The position numbers and the translations under genes were made by a program. Of a stretch of 64,000 nucleotides of DNA, positions 45,358 through 58,284 are shown piece after piece. The first letter of the stretch is position 1. Every line of letters starts with the position of its first letter. The notes under the pieces are model-generated. The model searched no databases and was not told where the DNA came from. It was given only the letters and a program-made list of their open reading frames with translations. This DNA is from Symsagittifera roscoffensis (taxonomy: Eukaryota; Xenacoelomorpha; Acoela; Convolutidae), in assembly GCF_963678635.1 (NCBI RefSeq), contig NC_087068.1, forward strand, positions 28,832,318 through 28,896,317, given 5' to 3'.

Positions 45358-45741
45358 CAGGGGCGGATCTAGGATTTTCTCGAGGGGGGTGTGATTTTCA
45401 AAAAATTTTCGAAAATTTTAAAATTTTGACGACTTTTTTTTTTAGGTCTATCAGATTGATTTTCCGAGCTCTCCCAAAGCAGTAAAAAGACCCTGTTTTG
45501 GCCAAATTTTCTGCGCCGCAGGCAATTTTTTGAAAAAACAGGTCAAAAAAGCAGTTTTTGGGCACTTTTTGGAAAATTTTGAAAAAAAATGCGCGTTTTT
45601 TTTGGTGCGCGCTCCCCCTCAAAACTAGAATATATTGGCGCCGCAGGGGTTGGCAGGGGTTGGCAGGGGTTCGAATCCCTGAAGGGAGAGCGTCCGCCCC
45701 CCCCCCCCCCCCCGCCCCCTCCCCCCCTTAATCCGCCCCTG
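45358..45741. mobile_element. Non-autonomous hAT element (MITE), 384 bp
   Basis: Perfect 11-bp terminal inverted repeats CAGGGGCGGAT and ATCCGCCCCTG are flanked by the 8-bp direct duplication GTTTCAAC (45350-45357 and 45742-45749). An 8-bp duplication with CAGGGGCGG-type ends is the hAT superfamily signature. There is no transposase frame. The inside holds three GGCAGGGGTT tandem units, a GGTTCGAATCC word (45668-45678) and a C run of more than 15 bases near 45697-45712. Confidence 0.93.
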
Positions 45742-45749
45742 GTTTCAAC

Positions 45750-47589
45750 TTTCAACAGCTAAGTGGCAATTCAGGTAATAGATTTTAAAAGTAATGTTTT
45801 TTCGCCTGATGAAATTTCGACTATTTGAAATCACACCTCTTTTTTTTTATTTTTTCTAAAAGCTCAAATTTCCTTGAGGTATCAAATTTTGCAATTCTGG
45901 CTAAATTGTATTAATTTTTCAGCGTATCTAAGAATTTATCAATAAATCGAAACGCTTAAGCATGCATTTTGCATGTGGAGGTTGATTCCGCATTATCAAA
46001 ATCAAACTAAAGCAAACTGAGGCAATTAAATTGTTCCCGGTAATTCCATTTTAAAAAAACATTTGTAACATTGAGTACATAGTACTCGCTGTTTAGGGGC
46101 ACAAAATACAAGCTAATTTTATAGAGATGACGTTTTTCTTGTAAAATATAACTAAAAGGGGAACTGAGATTTGGATTCAGTGATCATATTTTTTGCAGCA
46201 TAGAAATTGCCGTCTGAACAGTTTTCTGTTTGTTCTTGTTTTTGTTTTTATATGTGGTTTGAAAACCGGAGAAGAGCATGCATTGAATAAGGCCTACCCG
46301 ACTTTGGTCAGAAGGACAGTTCTTCAGTTCGAGGCTCAGTTCCTTCAGATGAAAACAACAATTCTCGTTCCATAAAAATCCGTCACTCTTCAGAAAGGAA
46401 ACAGCGGCGATCCTCTTTAAGGAGCTGAACAGATTTTATGTTGATCCTGTACTTCGAGCATAAATGATCTCAAAATCGGTATCATTGTTTGACCATGTAA
46501 GTGAAACGTCAGTTGGAACATTCAATGTTTTTCCCTGATACTAGATGTCTCATCATTCTTGACAACGTTCTTGTGAACATTCAAGAGTGATTTAAATGTG
46601 ACCAAAACGGTTCGATGTGACAAAATTGATTCGATGTACGATTTTTATGATGAAAACTTGTAAAGTTTATCAAAAACTTACACAATGTCAAGGAAATATT
46701 TTCGATAATAGCCCGGTAATTAATAAAATTCAAATTCTTATAAGAACTTGAATTTAGATATAAGATACCTATAAGAAAATGAATTGAAGTGTAAATTGAG
46801 TATAAGAATATGAATTGTGATGCAAGAAATTGAACGGAAAAAACATTCGGATATACGTACCTCCAAGTGACGAGATATGTAGACTTTCCGAAACCTTCTG
46901 AGCTTCAGCTGAGTTTTTTCGCTCAGTAACCAAATGAAAAAAATAAGATCATCAAATCTCACTTGATTTACAAACAAATTTTTTTAACTGTAACTGTTTA
47001 GTCATAGTTAGGTCATAAATATGAGGCCATAAGTCGAAACAAGAACATCAAATACATGTGTTCTGAAACTGGGGCCCTATATGAGTTACGCACACTCTCA
47101 AGAGTTTCAACTGAGCTGTTTTGCATGACAATCGTTTGACGACAAAGATGCATCGAGACTGCTTTTATTTACTATCAAATATTCTGATTATTTTTTCCAG
47201 GTAAAGATAACCTTGAAATTACTATTACAATGGGTTTCTACGGTGCTACCATTTTTGAGCATTTTTGAGCTATTTGCGCTGTTTATGCAACTTCCTTACG
47301 ACTAGAAAATCTGAGCCGCAATTTAAAGTCTGATAAGATTCTTATTAAATTCATTCAAAACTTTGAATTGATTCTTACATGATTTCATAATATTTTGAAG
47401 TTTAGTAACACCAGAAAGATATTATAGGTCTTTGTGAAAAAGTTCCTTTTCCAAAGAGCGCACAAAATACAATGCAAGATATGATTTAAATGGTGATAAC
47501 TTTGAAAAAAAAAATGTATTACCTTCTGTAGACGTCGGGGGCTTTTTCCTTGCTGCAAACTTTTAAACGTTTGTTTGCAAGTTAAACGT
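45750..47589. other. AT-rich, no firm gene
   Basis: A 60-codon plus frame at 46193-46375 follows an acceptor-like ATTTTTTGCAG and encodes a hydrophobic stretch (SFLFVLVFVFICGLKT), but nothing supports it as an exon. A worn R1 end lies near 46500-46560 (GTTGGAACATTCAATG). Confidence 0.35.
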
Positions 47590-47758
47590 TTGTTTCCACC
47601 AACTGATTGTTATGAAAATTGACATATTAACTTAATAGGCCATGACACACATAAATAAACATTTAGTCTTCATAAATAACCTTGTAAAAACCCTTATTAC
47701 ACAATAAAATTGATGCTAATGTGAGGTGGGGTGGGGGGATGGGGGGAAAGAGCGTAAT
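47590..47758 (-). repeat. R3 dispersed repeat, copy 1
   Basis: Its reverse complement matches 63005-63150: CTCTTT, then C-rich, then CCTCACA, AGCATCA-TTTTAT-GTGTAA, TTTTACAAGGTTA and GTCA-GGCCTA. Its GGGGTGGGGGGATGGGGGG tract (47727-47745) could form a G-quadruplex. Confidence 0.7.
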
Positions 47759-48238
47759 TGGGATTTGTTTGCATGATGATGGTGGCCGTAGAAAAGCAAT
47801 TTCCAGCCTAGAGTTTCTGAAAAAAAATTATGCGTATGAATAGACATTTTCCATACAAACCGTATATGGATGATTATGGTTGCACCTTCTTCTATGGTGG
47901 ACAACGCGGGACCTTGCACGCTATAGCGCCCCAGTCTAGTAACAAAAAACTATCGGAGACTAAAACGAGGGGACTATAATGTTTAGTTATAATGGTATAA
48001 AGAACCAAGTTGTGTTCCCTCCCCCTTCTAGCTTAAGATAATTGTAGTATAAGGAAACTTTGCATGACGAACAAGTTAATTAAATTATTTTACCTATAGT
48101 ATATAATTAACCAAAATAAAACACTAGATAATTTTAAAGTACTCTGCAAGTGGAGTACTTGAAATAGTGGGCACGTGAATAAGACCCAAGAACCAAAAGG
48201 CTAGTGTAACCAAAAGTTACATTCATCAAAATTTGAAC

Positions 48239-51200
48239 AAAAAAGTTCATCATCTATATTGCAAATCCTGGGTTCCTTAGTTATTGCAAAAAAAGTCAGT
48301 TCATCATCTATATTGCAAGTTCTGGGTTCCTTATTTATTGCAAAAAAAGTCAGTTCATCATCTTTATTGCAAATCCTGGGTTCCTTAGTTATTGCAAAAA
48401 AATCAGTTCATCATCTATATTGCAAATCCTGGGTTCCTTAGTTATTGCAAAAAAAAGTCAGTTAATCATCTTTATTGCAAATCCTGGGTTCTTTATTTAT
48501 TGCAAAAAAATTCAGTTCATCATCTATATTGCAAATCCTGGGTTCCTTAGTTATTGCAAAAAAAAGTCAGTTCATCATCTATATTGCAAATTCTGGGTTC
48601 CTTAGTTATTGCAAAAAAAAGTCAGTTCATCATCTATATTGCAAATCCTGGGTTCCTTAGTTATTGCAAAAAAAAGTCAGTTCATCATCTATATTGCAAA
48701 TTCTGGGTTCCTTAGTTATCGCAAAAAAGTCAGTTCATCATCTATATTGCAAACCCTGCGTTCCTTAGTTATTGCAAAGAAAAGTCAGTTCATCATCTAT
48801 ATTGCAAATCCTGGGTTCCTTAGTTATTGCAAAAAAAGTCAGTTCATCATCTATATTTTAAATCCTGGGTTCCTTAGTTATTGCAAAATAGTCAGTTCAT
48901 CATTTATATTGCAAATCTTGGGTTCCTTATTTATTGCAAAAAAGTAAGTTCATCATCTATATTGCAAACCCTGGGTTCCTTAGTTATTGCAAAGAAAAAT
49001 CAGTTCATCATCTATATTGCAAATCCTGGGTTCCTTAGTTATTGCAAAAAAAGTCAGTTCATCGTCTATATTGCAAATCCTGGGTTCCTTAGTTATTGCA
49101 TAAAAAGTCAGTTAATCATCTTTATTGCAAATCCTGGGTACCTTATTTTATTGCAAAAAAAAATCAGTTCATCATCTATATTGCAAATCCTGGGTTCCTT
49201 AGTTATTGCAAAAAAAAGTCAGTTCATCATCTATATTGCAAATTCTGGGTTCCTTAGTTATCGCAAAAAAGTCAGTTCATCATCTATATTGCAAACCCTT
49301 CGTTCCTTAGTTATTGCAAAGAAAAGTCAGTTCATCATCTATATTGCAAATCCTGGGTTCCTTAGTTATTGCAAAAAAAGTCAGTTCATCATCTATATTG
49401 CAAATCCTGGGTTCCTTAGTTATTGCAAAATAGTCAGTTCATCATTTATATTGCAAATCTTGGGTTCCTTATTTATTGCAAAAAAGTAAGTTCATCATCT
49501 ATATTGCAAACCCTGGGTTCCTTAGTTATTGCAAAGAAAAGTCAGTTCATCATCTATATTGCAAATCCTGGGTTCCTTAGTTATTGCAAAAAAAGTCAGT
49601 TCATCATCTATATTGCAAATCCTGGGTTCCTTAGTTATTGCAAAAAAAGTCAGTTAATCATCTTTATTGCAAATCCTGGGTACCTTATTTATTGCAAAAA
49701 TAAAGTCAGTTCATCATCTATATTGCAAATCCTGGGTACCTTATTTATTGCAAAAATAAAGTCAGTTCATCATCTATATTGCAAATTCTGGGTTCCTTAG
49801 TTATCGCAAAAAAGTCAGTTCATCATCTATATTGCAAATCCTGGGTTCCTTAGTTATTGCAAAAAAAGTCAGTTCATCATCTATATTGCAAATCCTGGGT
49901 TCCTTAGTTATTGCAAAAAAAGTCAGTTAATCATCTTTATTGCAAATCCTGGGTACCTTATTTATTGCAAAAATAAAGTCAGTTCATCATCTATATTGCA
50001 AATCCTGGGTACCTTAGTTATTGCAAAAAAAAGTCAGTTAATCATCTTTATTGCAAATCTTGGGTTCCTTAGTTATTGCAAAGAAAAGTCAGTTCATCAT
50101 CTATATTGCAAATCCTGGGTTCCTTAGTTATTGCAAAAAAAGTCAGTTCATCATCTATATTGCAAATCCTGGGTTCCTTAGTTATTGCAAAATAGTCAGT
50201 TCATCATTTATATTGCAAATCTTGGGTTCCTTATTTATTGCAAAAAAGTAAGTTCATCATCTATATTGCAAACCCTGGGTTCCTTAGTTATTGCAAAGAA
50301 AAGTCAGTTCATCATCTATATTGCAAATCCTGGGTTCCTTAGTTATTGCAAAAAAAGTCAGTTCATCATCTATATTGCAAATCCTGGGTTCCTTAGTTAT
50401 TGCAAAAAAAGTCAGTTAATCATCTTTATTGCAAATCCTGGGTACCTTATTTATTGCAAAAATAAAGTCAGTTCATCATCTATATTGCAAATCCTGGGTA
50501 CCTTATTTATTGCAAAAATAAAGTCAGTTCATCATCTATATTGCAAATTCTGGGTTCCTTAGTTATCGCAAAAAAGTCAGTTCATCATCTATATTGCAAA
50601 TCCTGGGTTCCTTAGTTATTGCAAAAAAAGTCAGTTCATCATCTATATTGCAAATCCTGGGTTCCTTAGTTATTGCAAAAAAAGTCAGTTAATCATCTTT
50701 ATTGCAAATCCTGGGTACCTTATTTATTGCAAAAATAAAGTCAGTTCATCATCTATATTGCAAATCCTGGGTTCCTTAGTTATTGCAAAAAAAAGTCAGT
50801 TAATCATCTTTATTGCAAATCTTGGGTTCCTTAGTTATTGCAAAATAGTCAGTTCATCATTTATATTGCAAATCTTGGGTTCCTTATTTATTGCAAAAAA
50901 GTAAGTTCATCATCTATATTGCAAACCCTGGGTTCCTTAGTTATTGCAAAGAAAAGTCAGTTCATCATCTATGTTGCAAATCCTGGGTTCCTTAGTTATT
51001 GCAAAAAAAGTCAGTTCATCATCTATATTGCAAATCCTGGTTTCCTTAGTTATTGCAAAAAAGTCAGTTAATCATCTTTATTGCAAATCCTGGGTACCTT
51101 AGTTATCGCAAAAAAGTCAGTTCATCATCTATATTGCAAACCCTGCGTTCCTTAGTTATTGCAAAGAAAAGTCAGTTCATCATCTATATTGCAAATCCTG

Positions 51201-54200
51201 GGTTCCTTAGTTATTGCAAAAAAAAGTCAGTTAATCATCTTTATTGCAAATCTTGGGTTCCTTAGTTATTGCAAAATAGTCAGTTCATCATTTATATTGC
51301 AAATCTTGGGTTCCTTATTTATTGCAAAAAAGTAAGTTCATCATCTATATTGCAAACCCTGGGTTCCTTAGTTATTGCAAAGAAAAGTCAGTTCATCATC
51401 TATGTTGCAAATCCTGGGTTCCTTAGTTATTGCAAAAAAAGTCAGTTCATCATCTATATTGCAAATCCTGGTTTCCTTAGTTATTGCAAAAAAGTCAGTT
51501 AATCATCTTTATTGCAAATCCTGGGTACCTTATTTATTGCAAAAAAAAGTCAGTTCATCATCTATATTGCAAATCCTGGGTTCCTTAGTTATTGCAAAAA
51601 AAGTCAGTTCATCATCTATATTGCAAATCCTGGGTTCCTTAGTTATTGCAAAAAAAGTCAGTTCATCATCTATATTGCAAACCCTGGGTTCCTTAGTTAT
51701 TGCAAAGAAAAGTCAGTTCATCATCTCTATTGCAAACACTGGGTTCCTTAGTTATTGCAAAAAAAGTCAGTTCATCATCTATATTGCAAATCCTGGGTTC
51801 CTTAGTTATTGCAAAAAAAGTCAGTTAATCATCTTTATTGCAAATCCTTGGTTCCTTATTTATTGCAAAAAAAGTCAGTTCATCATCTATATTGCAAATC
51901 CTGGGTTCCTCAGTTATTGTAAAAAAAAAGCCAGTTCATCATCTATATTGCAAATCCTGGGTTCTTTAGTTGTTGCAAAAAAATCAGCTCATCATCTTTA
52001 TTGCAAATCCTTGGTTCCTTATTTATTGCAAAAAAAGTCAGTTCATCATCTATATTGCAAATCCTGGGTTCCTCAGTTATTGTAAAAAAAAGCCAGTTCA
52101 TCATCTATATTGCAAATCCTGGGTTCCTTAGTTATTGCAAAAAAAAGTCAGTTCATCATCTATATTGCAAATTCTGGGTTCCTTAGTTATCGCAAAAAAG
52201 TCAGTTCATCATCTATATTGCAAACCCTGCGTTCCTTAGTTATTGCAAAAAAAAGTCAGTTAATCATCTTTATTGCAAATCCTGGGTACCTTATTTTATT
52301 GCAAAGAAAAGTCAGTTCATCATCTATATTGCAAATCCTGGGTTCCTTAGTTATTGCAAAAAAAAGTCAGTTAATCATCTTTATTGCAAATCTTGGGTTC
52401 CTTAGTTATTGCAAAATAGTCAGTTCATCATTTATATTGCAAATCTTGGGTTCCTTATTTATTGCAAAAAAGTAAGTTCATCATCTATATTGCAAATCCT
52501 GGGTACCTTATTTATTGCAAAAAAAAGTCAGTTCATCATCTATATTGCAAATCCTGGGTTCCTTAGTTATTGCAAAAAAAGTCAGTTCATCATCTATATT
52601 GCAAATCCTGGGTTCCTTAGTTATTGCAAAAAAAGTCAGTTCATCATCTATATTGCAAACCCTGGGTTCCTTAGTTATTGCAAAGAAAAGTCAGTTCATC
52701 ATCTCTATTGCAAACACCGGGTTCCTTAGTTATTGCAAAAAAAGTCAGTTCATCATCTATATTGCAAATCCTGGGTTCCTTAGTTATTGCAAAAAAAGTC
52801 AGTTAATCATCTTTATTGCAAATCCTTGGTTCCTTATTTATTGCAAAAAAAGTCAGTTCATCATCTATATTGCAAATCCTGGGTTCCTCAGTTATTGTAA
52901 AAAAAGCCAGTTCATCATCTATATTGCAAATCCTGGGTTCTTTAGTTGTTGCAAAAAAATCAGCTCATCATCTATATTGCAAATCCTGGGTTCCTTAGTC
53001 ATTGCAAAAAAAGTCAGTTAATCATCTTTATTGCAAATCCTGGGTTCCTTATTTATTGCAAAAAAAAGTCAGTTCATCATCTATATTGCAAATCCTGGGT
53101 TCCTTAGTTATTGCAAAAAAGACAGTTCATCATCTATATTGCAAATCCTGGGTTCCTTAGTTATTGCAAAAAAAGTCAGTTAATCATCTTTATTGCAAAT
53201 CCTGGGTACCTTATTTATTGCAAAAATAAAGTCAGTTCATCATCTATATTGCAAATCCTGGGTTCCTTAGTTATTGCAAAAAAAAAGTCAGTTCATCATC
53301 TATATTGCAAATTCTGGGTTCCTTAGTTATCGCAAAAAAGTCAGTTCATCATCTATATTGCAAACCCTGCGTTCCTTAGTTATTGCAAAGAAAAGTCAGT
53401 TCATCATCTATATTGCAAATCCTGGGTTCCTTAGTTATTGCAAAAAAAGTCAGTTAATCATCTTTATTGCAAATCTTGGGTTCCTTAGTTATTGCAAAAT
53501 AGTCAGTTCATCATTTATATTGCAAATCTTGGGTTCCTTATTTATTGCAAAAAAGTAAGTTCATCATCTATATTGCAAACCCTGGGTTCCTTAGTTATTG
53601 CAAAGAAAAGTCAGTTCATCATCTATGTTGCAAATCCTGGGTTCCTTAGTTATTGCAAAAAAAGTCAGTTCATCATCTATATTGCAAATCCTGGTTTCCT
53701 TAGTTATTGCAAAGAAGTCAGTTAATCATCTTTATTGCAAATCCTGGGTACCTTATTTATTGCAAAAAAAAGTCAGTTCATCATCTATATTGCAAATCCT
53801 GGGTTCCTTAGTTATTGCAAAAAAAGTCAGTTCATCATCTATATTGCAAATCCTGGGTTCCTTAGTTATTGCAAAAAAAAGTCAGTTCATCATCTATATT
53901 GCAAACCCTGGGTTCCTTAGTTATTGCAAAGAAAAGTCAGTTCATCATCTCTATTGCAAACACTGGGTTCCTTAGTTATTGCAAAAAAAGTCAGTTCATC
54001 ATCTATATTGCAAATCCTGGGTTCCTTAGTTATTGCAAAAAAAGTCAGTTAATCATCTTTATTGCAAATACTTGGTTCCTTATTTATTGCAAAAAAAGTC
54101 AGTTCATCATCTATATTGCAAATCCTGGGTTCCTCAGTTATTGTAAAAAAAAGACAGTTCATCATCTATATTGCAAATCCTGGGTTCTTTAGTTGTTGCA

Positions 54201-57200
54201 AAAAAATCAGCTCATCATCTATATTGCAAATCCTGGGTTCCTTAGTCATTGCAAAAAAAGTCAGTTAATCATCTTTATTGCAAATCCTGGGTTCCTTATT
54301 TATTGCAAAAAAAGTCAGCTCATCATCTATATTGCAAATCCTGGGTTCCTTAGTTATTGCAAAAAAAGTCAGTTCATCATCTATATTGCAAATTCTGGGT
54401 TCCTTAGTTATTGCAAAAAAGTCAGTTCATCATCTATATTGCAAACCCTGGAGTCCTTAGTTATTGCAAAAAAAAGTCAGTTCGTCATCTATATTGCAAA
54501 TTCTGGGTTCCTTAGTTATTGCAAAAAAAAAGTCAGTTCATCATCTATATTGCAAATTCTGGGTTCCTTAGTTATCGCAAAAAAGTCAGTTCATCATCTA
54601 TATTGCAAACCCTGCGTTCCTTATTTATTGCAACAAAAAGTCAGTTCATCATCTATATTGCAAAATCTGGGTTCCTTAGTTATTGCAGAAAAAAAGACAG
54701 TTCATCATCTATATTGCAAATTCTGGGTTCCTTAGTTATTGCAAAAAAAAGTCAGTTCATCATTTTTATTGCAAATCCTGGGTTCCTTAGTTATTGCAAA
54801 AAAATCAGTTCATCATCTATATTGCAAATCCTGGGTACCTTATTTATTGCAAAAAAAAGTCAGTTCATCATCTATATTGCAAGTCCTGGGTTCCTTAGTT
54901 ATTGCAAAAAAAGTCAGTTCATCATCTTTATTGCAAATCCTGGGTTCCTTAGTTATTGTAAAAAAAAAAGTCAGTTCATCATCTATATTGCAAATTCTGG
55001 GTTCCTTAGTTATTGCAAAAAAAAGTCAGTTCATCATTTTTATTGCAAATCCTGGGTTCCTTAGTATTGCAAAAAAATCAGTTCATCATCTACATTGCAA
55101 ATCCTGGGTTCCTTAGTTATTGCAAACAAAGTCAGTTAATCATCTTTATTGCAAATCCTGGGTTCCTTAGTTATTGCAAAAAAAATCAGTTCATCATCTA
55201 TATTGCAAGTCCTGGGTTCCCTAGTTATTGCAAAAAAAGTCAGTTCATCATCTTTATTGCAAATCCTGGGTTCCTTAGTTATTGCAAAAAAAGTCAGTTC
55301 ATCATCTTTATTGCAAATCCTGGGTTCCTTAGTTATTGCAAAAAAAAAGTCAGTTCATCATCTATATTGCAAATTCTGGGTTCCTTAGTTATTGCAAAAA
55401 AAAAGTCAGTTCATCATTTTTATTGCAAATCCTGGGTTCCTTAGTTATTGCAAAAAAATCAGTTCATCATCTACATTGCAAATCCTGGGTTCCTTAGTTA
55501 TTGCAAACAAAGTCAGTTAATCATCTTTATTGCAAATCCTGGGTTCCTTAGTTATTGCAAAAAAAATCAGTTCATCATCTATATTGCAAGTCCTGGGTTC
55601 CTTAGTTATTGCAAAAAAAGTCAGTTCATCATCTTTATTGCAAATCCTGGGTTCCTTAGTTATTGCAAAAAAAAGTCAGTTCATCATCTATATTGCAAAT
55701 TCTGGGTTCCTTAGTTATTGCAAAAAAAAAGTCAGTTCATCATTTTTATTGCAAATCCTGGGTTCCTTAGTTATTGCAAAAAAATCAGTTCATCATCTAC
55801 ATTGCAAATCCTGGGTTCCTTAGTTATTGCAAAATAGTCAGTTCATCATTTATATTGCAAATCTTGGGTTCCTTATTTATTGCAAAAAAGTAAGTTCATC
55901 ATCTATATTGCAAACCCTGGGTTCCTTAGTTATTGCAAACAAAGTCAGTTAATCATCTTTATTGCAAATCCTGGGTTCCTTAGTTATTGCAAAAAAAATC
56001 AGTTCATCATCTATATTGCAAACCCTGGGTTCCTTTGTTATTGCAGAAAAAAAGACAGTTCATCATCTATATTGCAAATTCTGGGTTCCTTAGTTATTGC
56101 AAAAAAAAGTCAGTTCATCATATTTATTGCAATTTCTGGGTTCCTTAGTTATTGCAAAAAAAGTCACTTCATCATCTATATTGCAAATCCTGGGTTCCTT
56201 AGTTATTGCAAAATAGTCAGTTCATCATTTATATTGCAAATCTTGGGTTCCTTATTTATTGCAAAAAAGTAAGTTCATCATCTATATTGCAAACCCTGGG
56301 TTCCTTAGTTATTGCAAACAAAGTCAGTTAATCATCTTTATTGCAAATCCTGGGTTCCTTAGTTATTGCAAAAAAAATCAGTTCATCATCTATATTGCAA
56401 GTCCTGGGTTCCTTAGTTATTGCAAAAAAAGTCAGTTCATCATCTTTATTGCAAATCCTGGGTTCCTTAGTTATTGCAAAAAAAGTCAGTTGATCATCTT
56501 TATTGCAAATCCTGGGTTCCTTAGTTATTGCAAAAAAAAGTCAGTTCATCATCTATATTGCAAATTCTGGGTTCCTTAGTTATTGCAAAAAAAAAGTCAG
56601 TTCATCATTTTTATTGCAAATCCTGGGTTCCTTAGTTATTGCAAAAAAATCAGTTCATCATCTACATTGCAAATCCTGGGTTCCTTAGTTATTGCAAACA
56701 AAGTCAGTTAATCATCTTTATTGCAAATCCTGGGTTCCTTAGTTATTGCAAAAAAAATCAGTTCATCATCTATATTGCAAGTCCTGGGTTCCTTAGTTAT
56801 TGCAAAAAAAGTCAGTTCATCATCTTTATTGCAAATCCTGGGTTCCTTAGTTATCGCAAAAAAAAGTCAGTTCATCATCTATATTGCAAATTCTGGGTTC
56901 CTTAGTTATTGCAAAAAAAAAGTCAGTTCATCATTTTTATTGCAAATCCTGGGTTCCTTAGTTATTGCAAAAAAATCAGTTCATCATCTACATTGCAAAT
57001 CCTGGGTTCCTTAGTTATTGCAAACAAAGTCAGTTAATCATCTTTATTGCAAATCCTGGGTTCCTTAGTTATTGCAAAAAAAATCAGTTCATCATCTATA
57101 TTGCAAGTCCTGGGTTCCTTAGTTATTGCAAAAAAAGTCAGTTGATCATCTATATTGCAAATTCTGGGTTCCTTAGTTATTGCAAAAAGTCAGTTCATCA

Positions 57201-58106
57201 TCTATATTGCAAACCCTGGGTTCCTTTGTTATTGCAGAAAAAAAGACAGTTCATCATCTATATTGCAAATTCTGGGTTCCTTAGTTATTGCAAAAAAAGT
57301 CAGTTCATCATTTTTATTGCAAATTCTGGGTTCCTTAGTTATTGCAAAAAAAGTCAGTTCATCATCTATATTTTAAATCCTGGGTTCCTTAGTTATTGCA
57401 AAATAGTCAGTTCATCATTTATATTGCAAATCTTGGGTTCCTTATTTATTGCAAAAAAGTAAGTTCATCATCTATATTGCAAACCCTGGGTTCCTTAGTT
57501 ATTGCAAAAAAAGTCAGTTCATCATCTTTATTGAAAATCCTGGGTTCCTTAGTTATTGCAAAAAAAAGTCAGTTCATCATCTATATTGCAAATTCTGGGT
57601 TCCTTAGTTATTGCAAAAAAAAAGTCAGTTCATCATTTTTATTGCAAATCCTGGGTTCCTTAGTTATTGCAAAAAAATCAGTTCATCATCTACATTGCAA
57701 ATCCTGGGTTCCTTAGTTATTGCAAACAAAGTCAGTTAATCATCTTTATTGCAAATCCTGGGTTCCTTAGTTATTGCAAAAAAAAATCAGTTCATCATCT
57801 ATATTGCAAGTCCTGGGTTCCTTAGTTATTGCAAAAAAAGTCAGTTCATTATCTATATTGCAAATTCTGGGTTCCTTAGTTATTGCAAAAAGTCAGTTCA
57901 TCATCTATATTGCAAACCCTGGGTTCCTTTGTTATTGCAGAAAAAAAGACAGTTCATCATCTATATTGCAAATTCTGGGTTCCTTAGTTATTGCAAAAAA
58001 AAGTCAGTTCATCATTTTTATTGCAAATTCTGGGTTCCTTAGTTATTGCAAAAAAAGTCACTCCATCATCTATATTGCAAATCCTGGGTTCCTTAGTTAT
58101 TGCAAA
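48239..58106. repeat. Minisatellite array, ~180 monomers of 54-55 bp, 9.87 kb
   Basis: Each monomer has GTCAGTTCATCATCTATATT, then ATTGCAAAT, CTGGGTTCCTTAGTTATTG, then CA and 6-9 A. The word ATTGCAAA occurs twice per monomer. Length varies mainly in the A run. Variants recur in blocks: a distinctive pair (AATAGTCAGTTCATCATTTA followed by AAAAGTAAGTTCATCATC) appears about ten times, at roughly 48887, 49429, 50191, 50844, 51275, 52415, 53498, 55834, 56214 and 57402. The gaps are near multiples of 54.4 bp (about 10, 14, 12, 8, 21, 20, 43, 7 and 22 monomers). Two plus-strand frames lack stops in the consensus, giving spurious long frames. The array starts in unique DNA and ends 11 bp from the trypsin stop codon. 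Confidence 0.95.
58017..58022 (-). terminator. Predicted poly(A) signal of the trypsin gene, inside the minisatellite
   Basis: AATAAA on the minus strand, about 96 nt past the stop codon. It comes from a monomer variant reading TTTTTATTGC on the plus strand. It is the first AATAAA downstream of the coding region; usage is inferred. Confidence 0.45.
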
Positions 58107-58117
58107 TCCTCTGAAAA

Positions 58118-58284
58118 TCAGATAAGCATAGCTCTTCTGATCCATTCGGCATATGCAGACACTCGCGTGTATATTCCGTATCCATTGCACAAAGAACTGC
58201 CATAGCTCACCACTCCATACAGACAGTATGGTCTGCCGTGCATCAGGGGATACGCAGGACCCCCAGAATCACCAGAACAACTGT
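58118..58284 (-). CDS. Trypsin gene exon 3
   Basis: The acceptor CTTCATGTCAG ends at 58285. The split codon G|AC gives Asp201 of the specificity pocket, then SCSGDSGGP with Ser207. VVSYGSSLC and YGIYTRVSAYAEWI complete the fold. TGA is at 58120-58118. Confidence 0.93.

Noticed and set aside
45668-45678. Possible tRNA gene from the GGTTCGAATCC word
   Set aside because: No acceptor stem, D-arm or anticodon arm could be built around it. It lies inside the hAT MITE.
46193-46375. Small secreted or membrane peptide exon (hydrophobic SFLFVLVFVFICG)
   Set aside because: An acceptor-like site is present, but there is no start, partner exon or downstream cleavage site; AT-rich frames give hydrophobic runs by chance.
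48239-58106. CRISPR-like array
   Set aside because: There are no unique spacers; the whole 54-bp monomer repeats. The setting is eukaryotic and no cas genes are present.
48259-58205. Many long plus-strand open frames (60-236 codons) with repeats such as SSSILQILGSLVIAKK
   Set aside because: They are by-products of the 54-bp minisatellite. Two of the three frames of the consensus simply lack stops, and every 55-bp monomer shifts the frame. The same DNA reads as three different peptides, with no selection visible.
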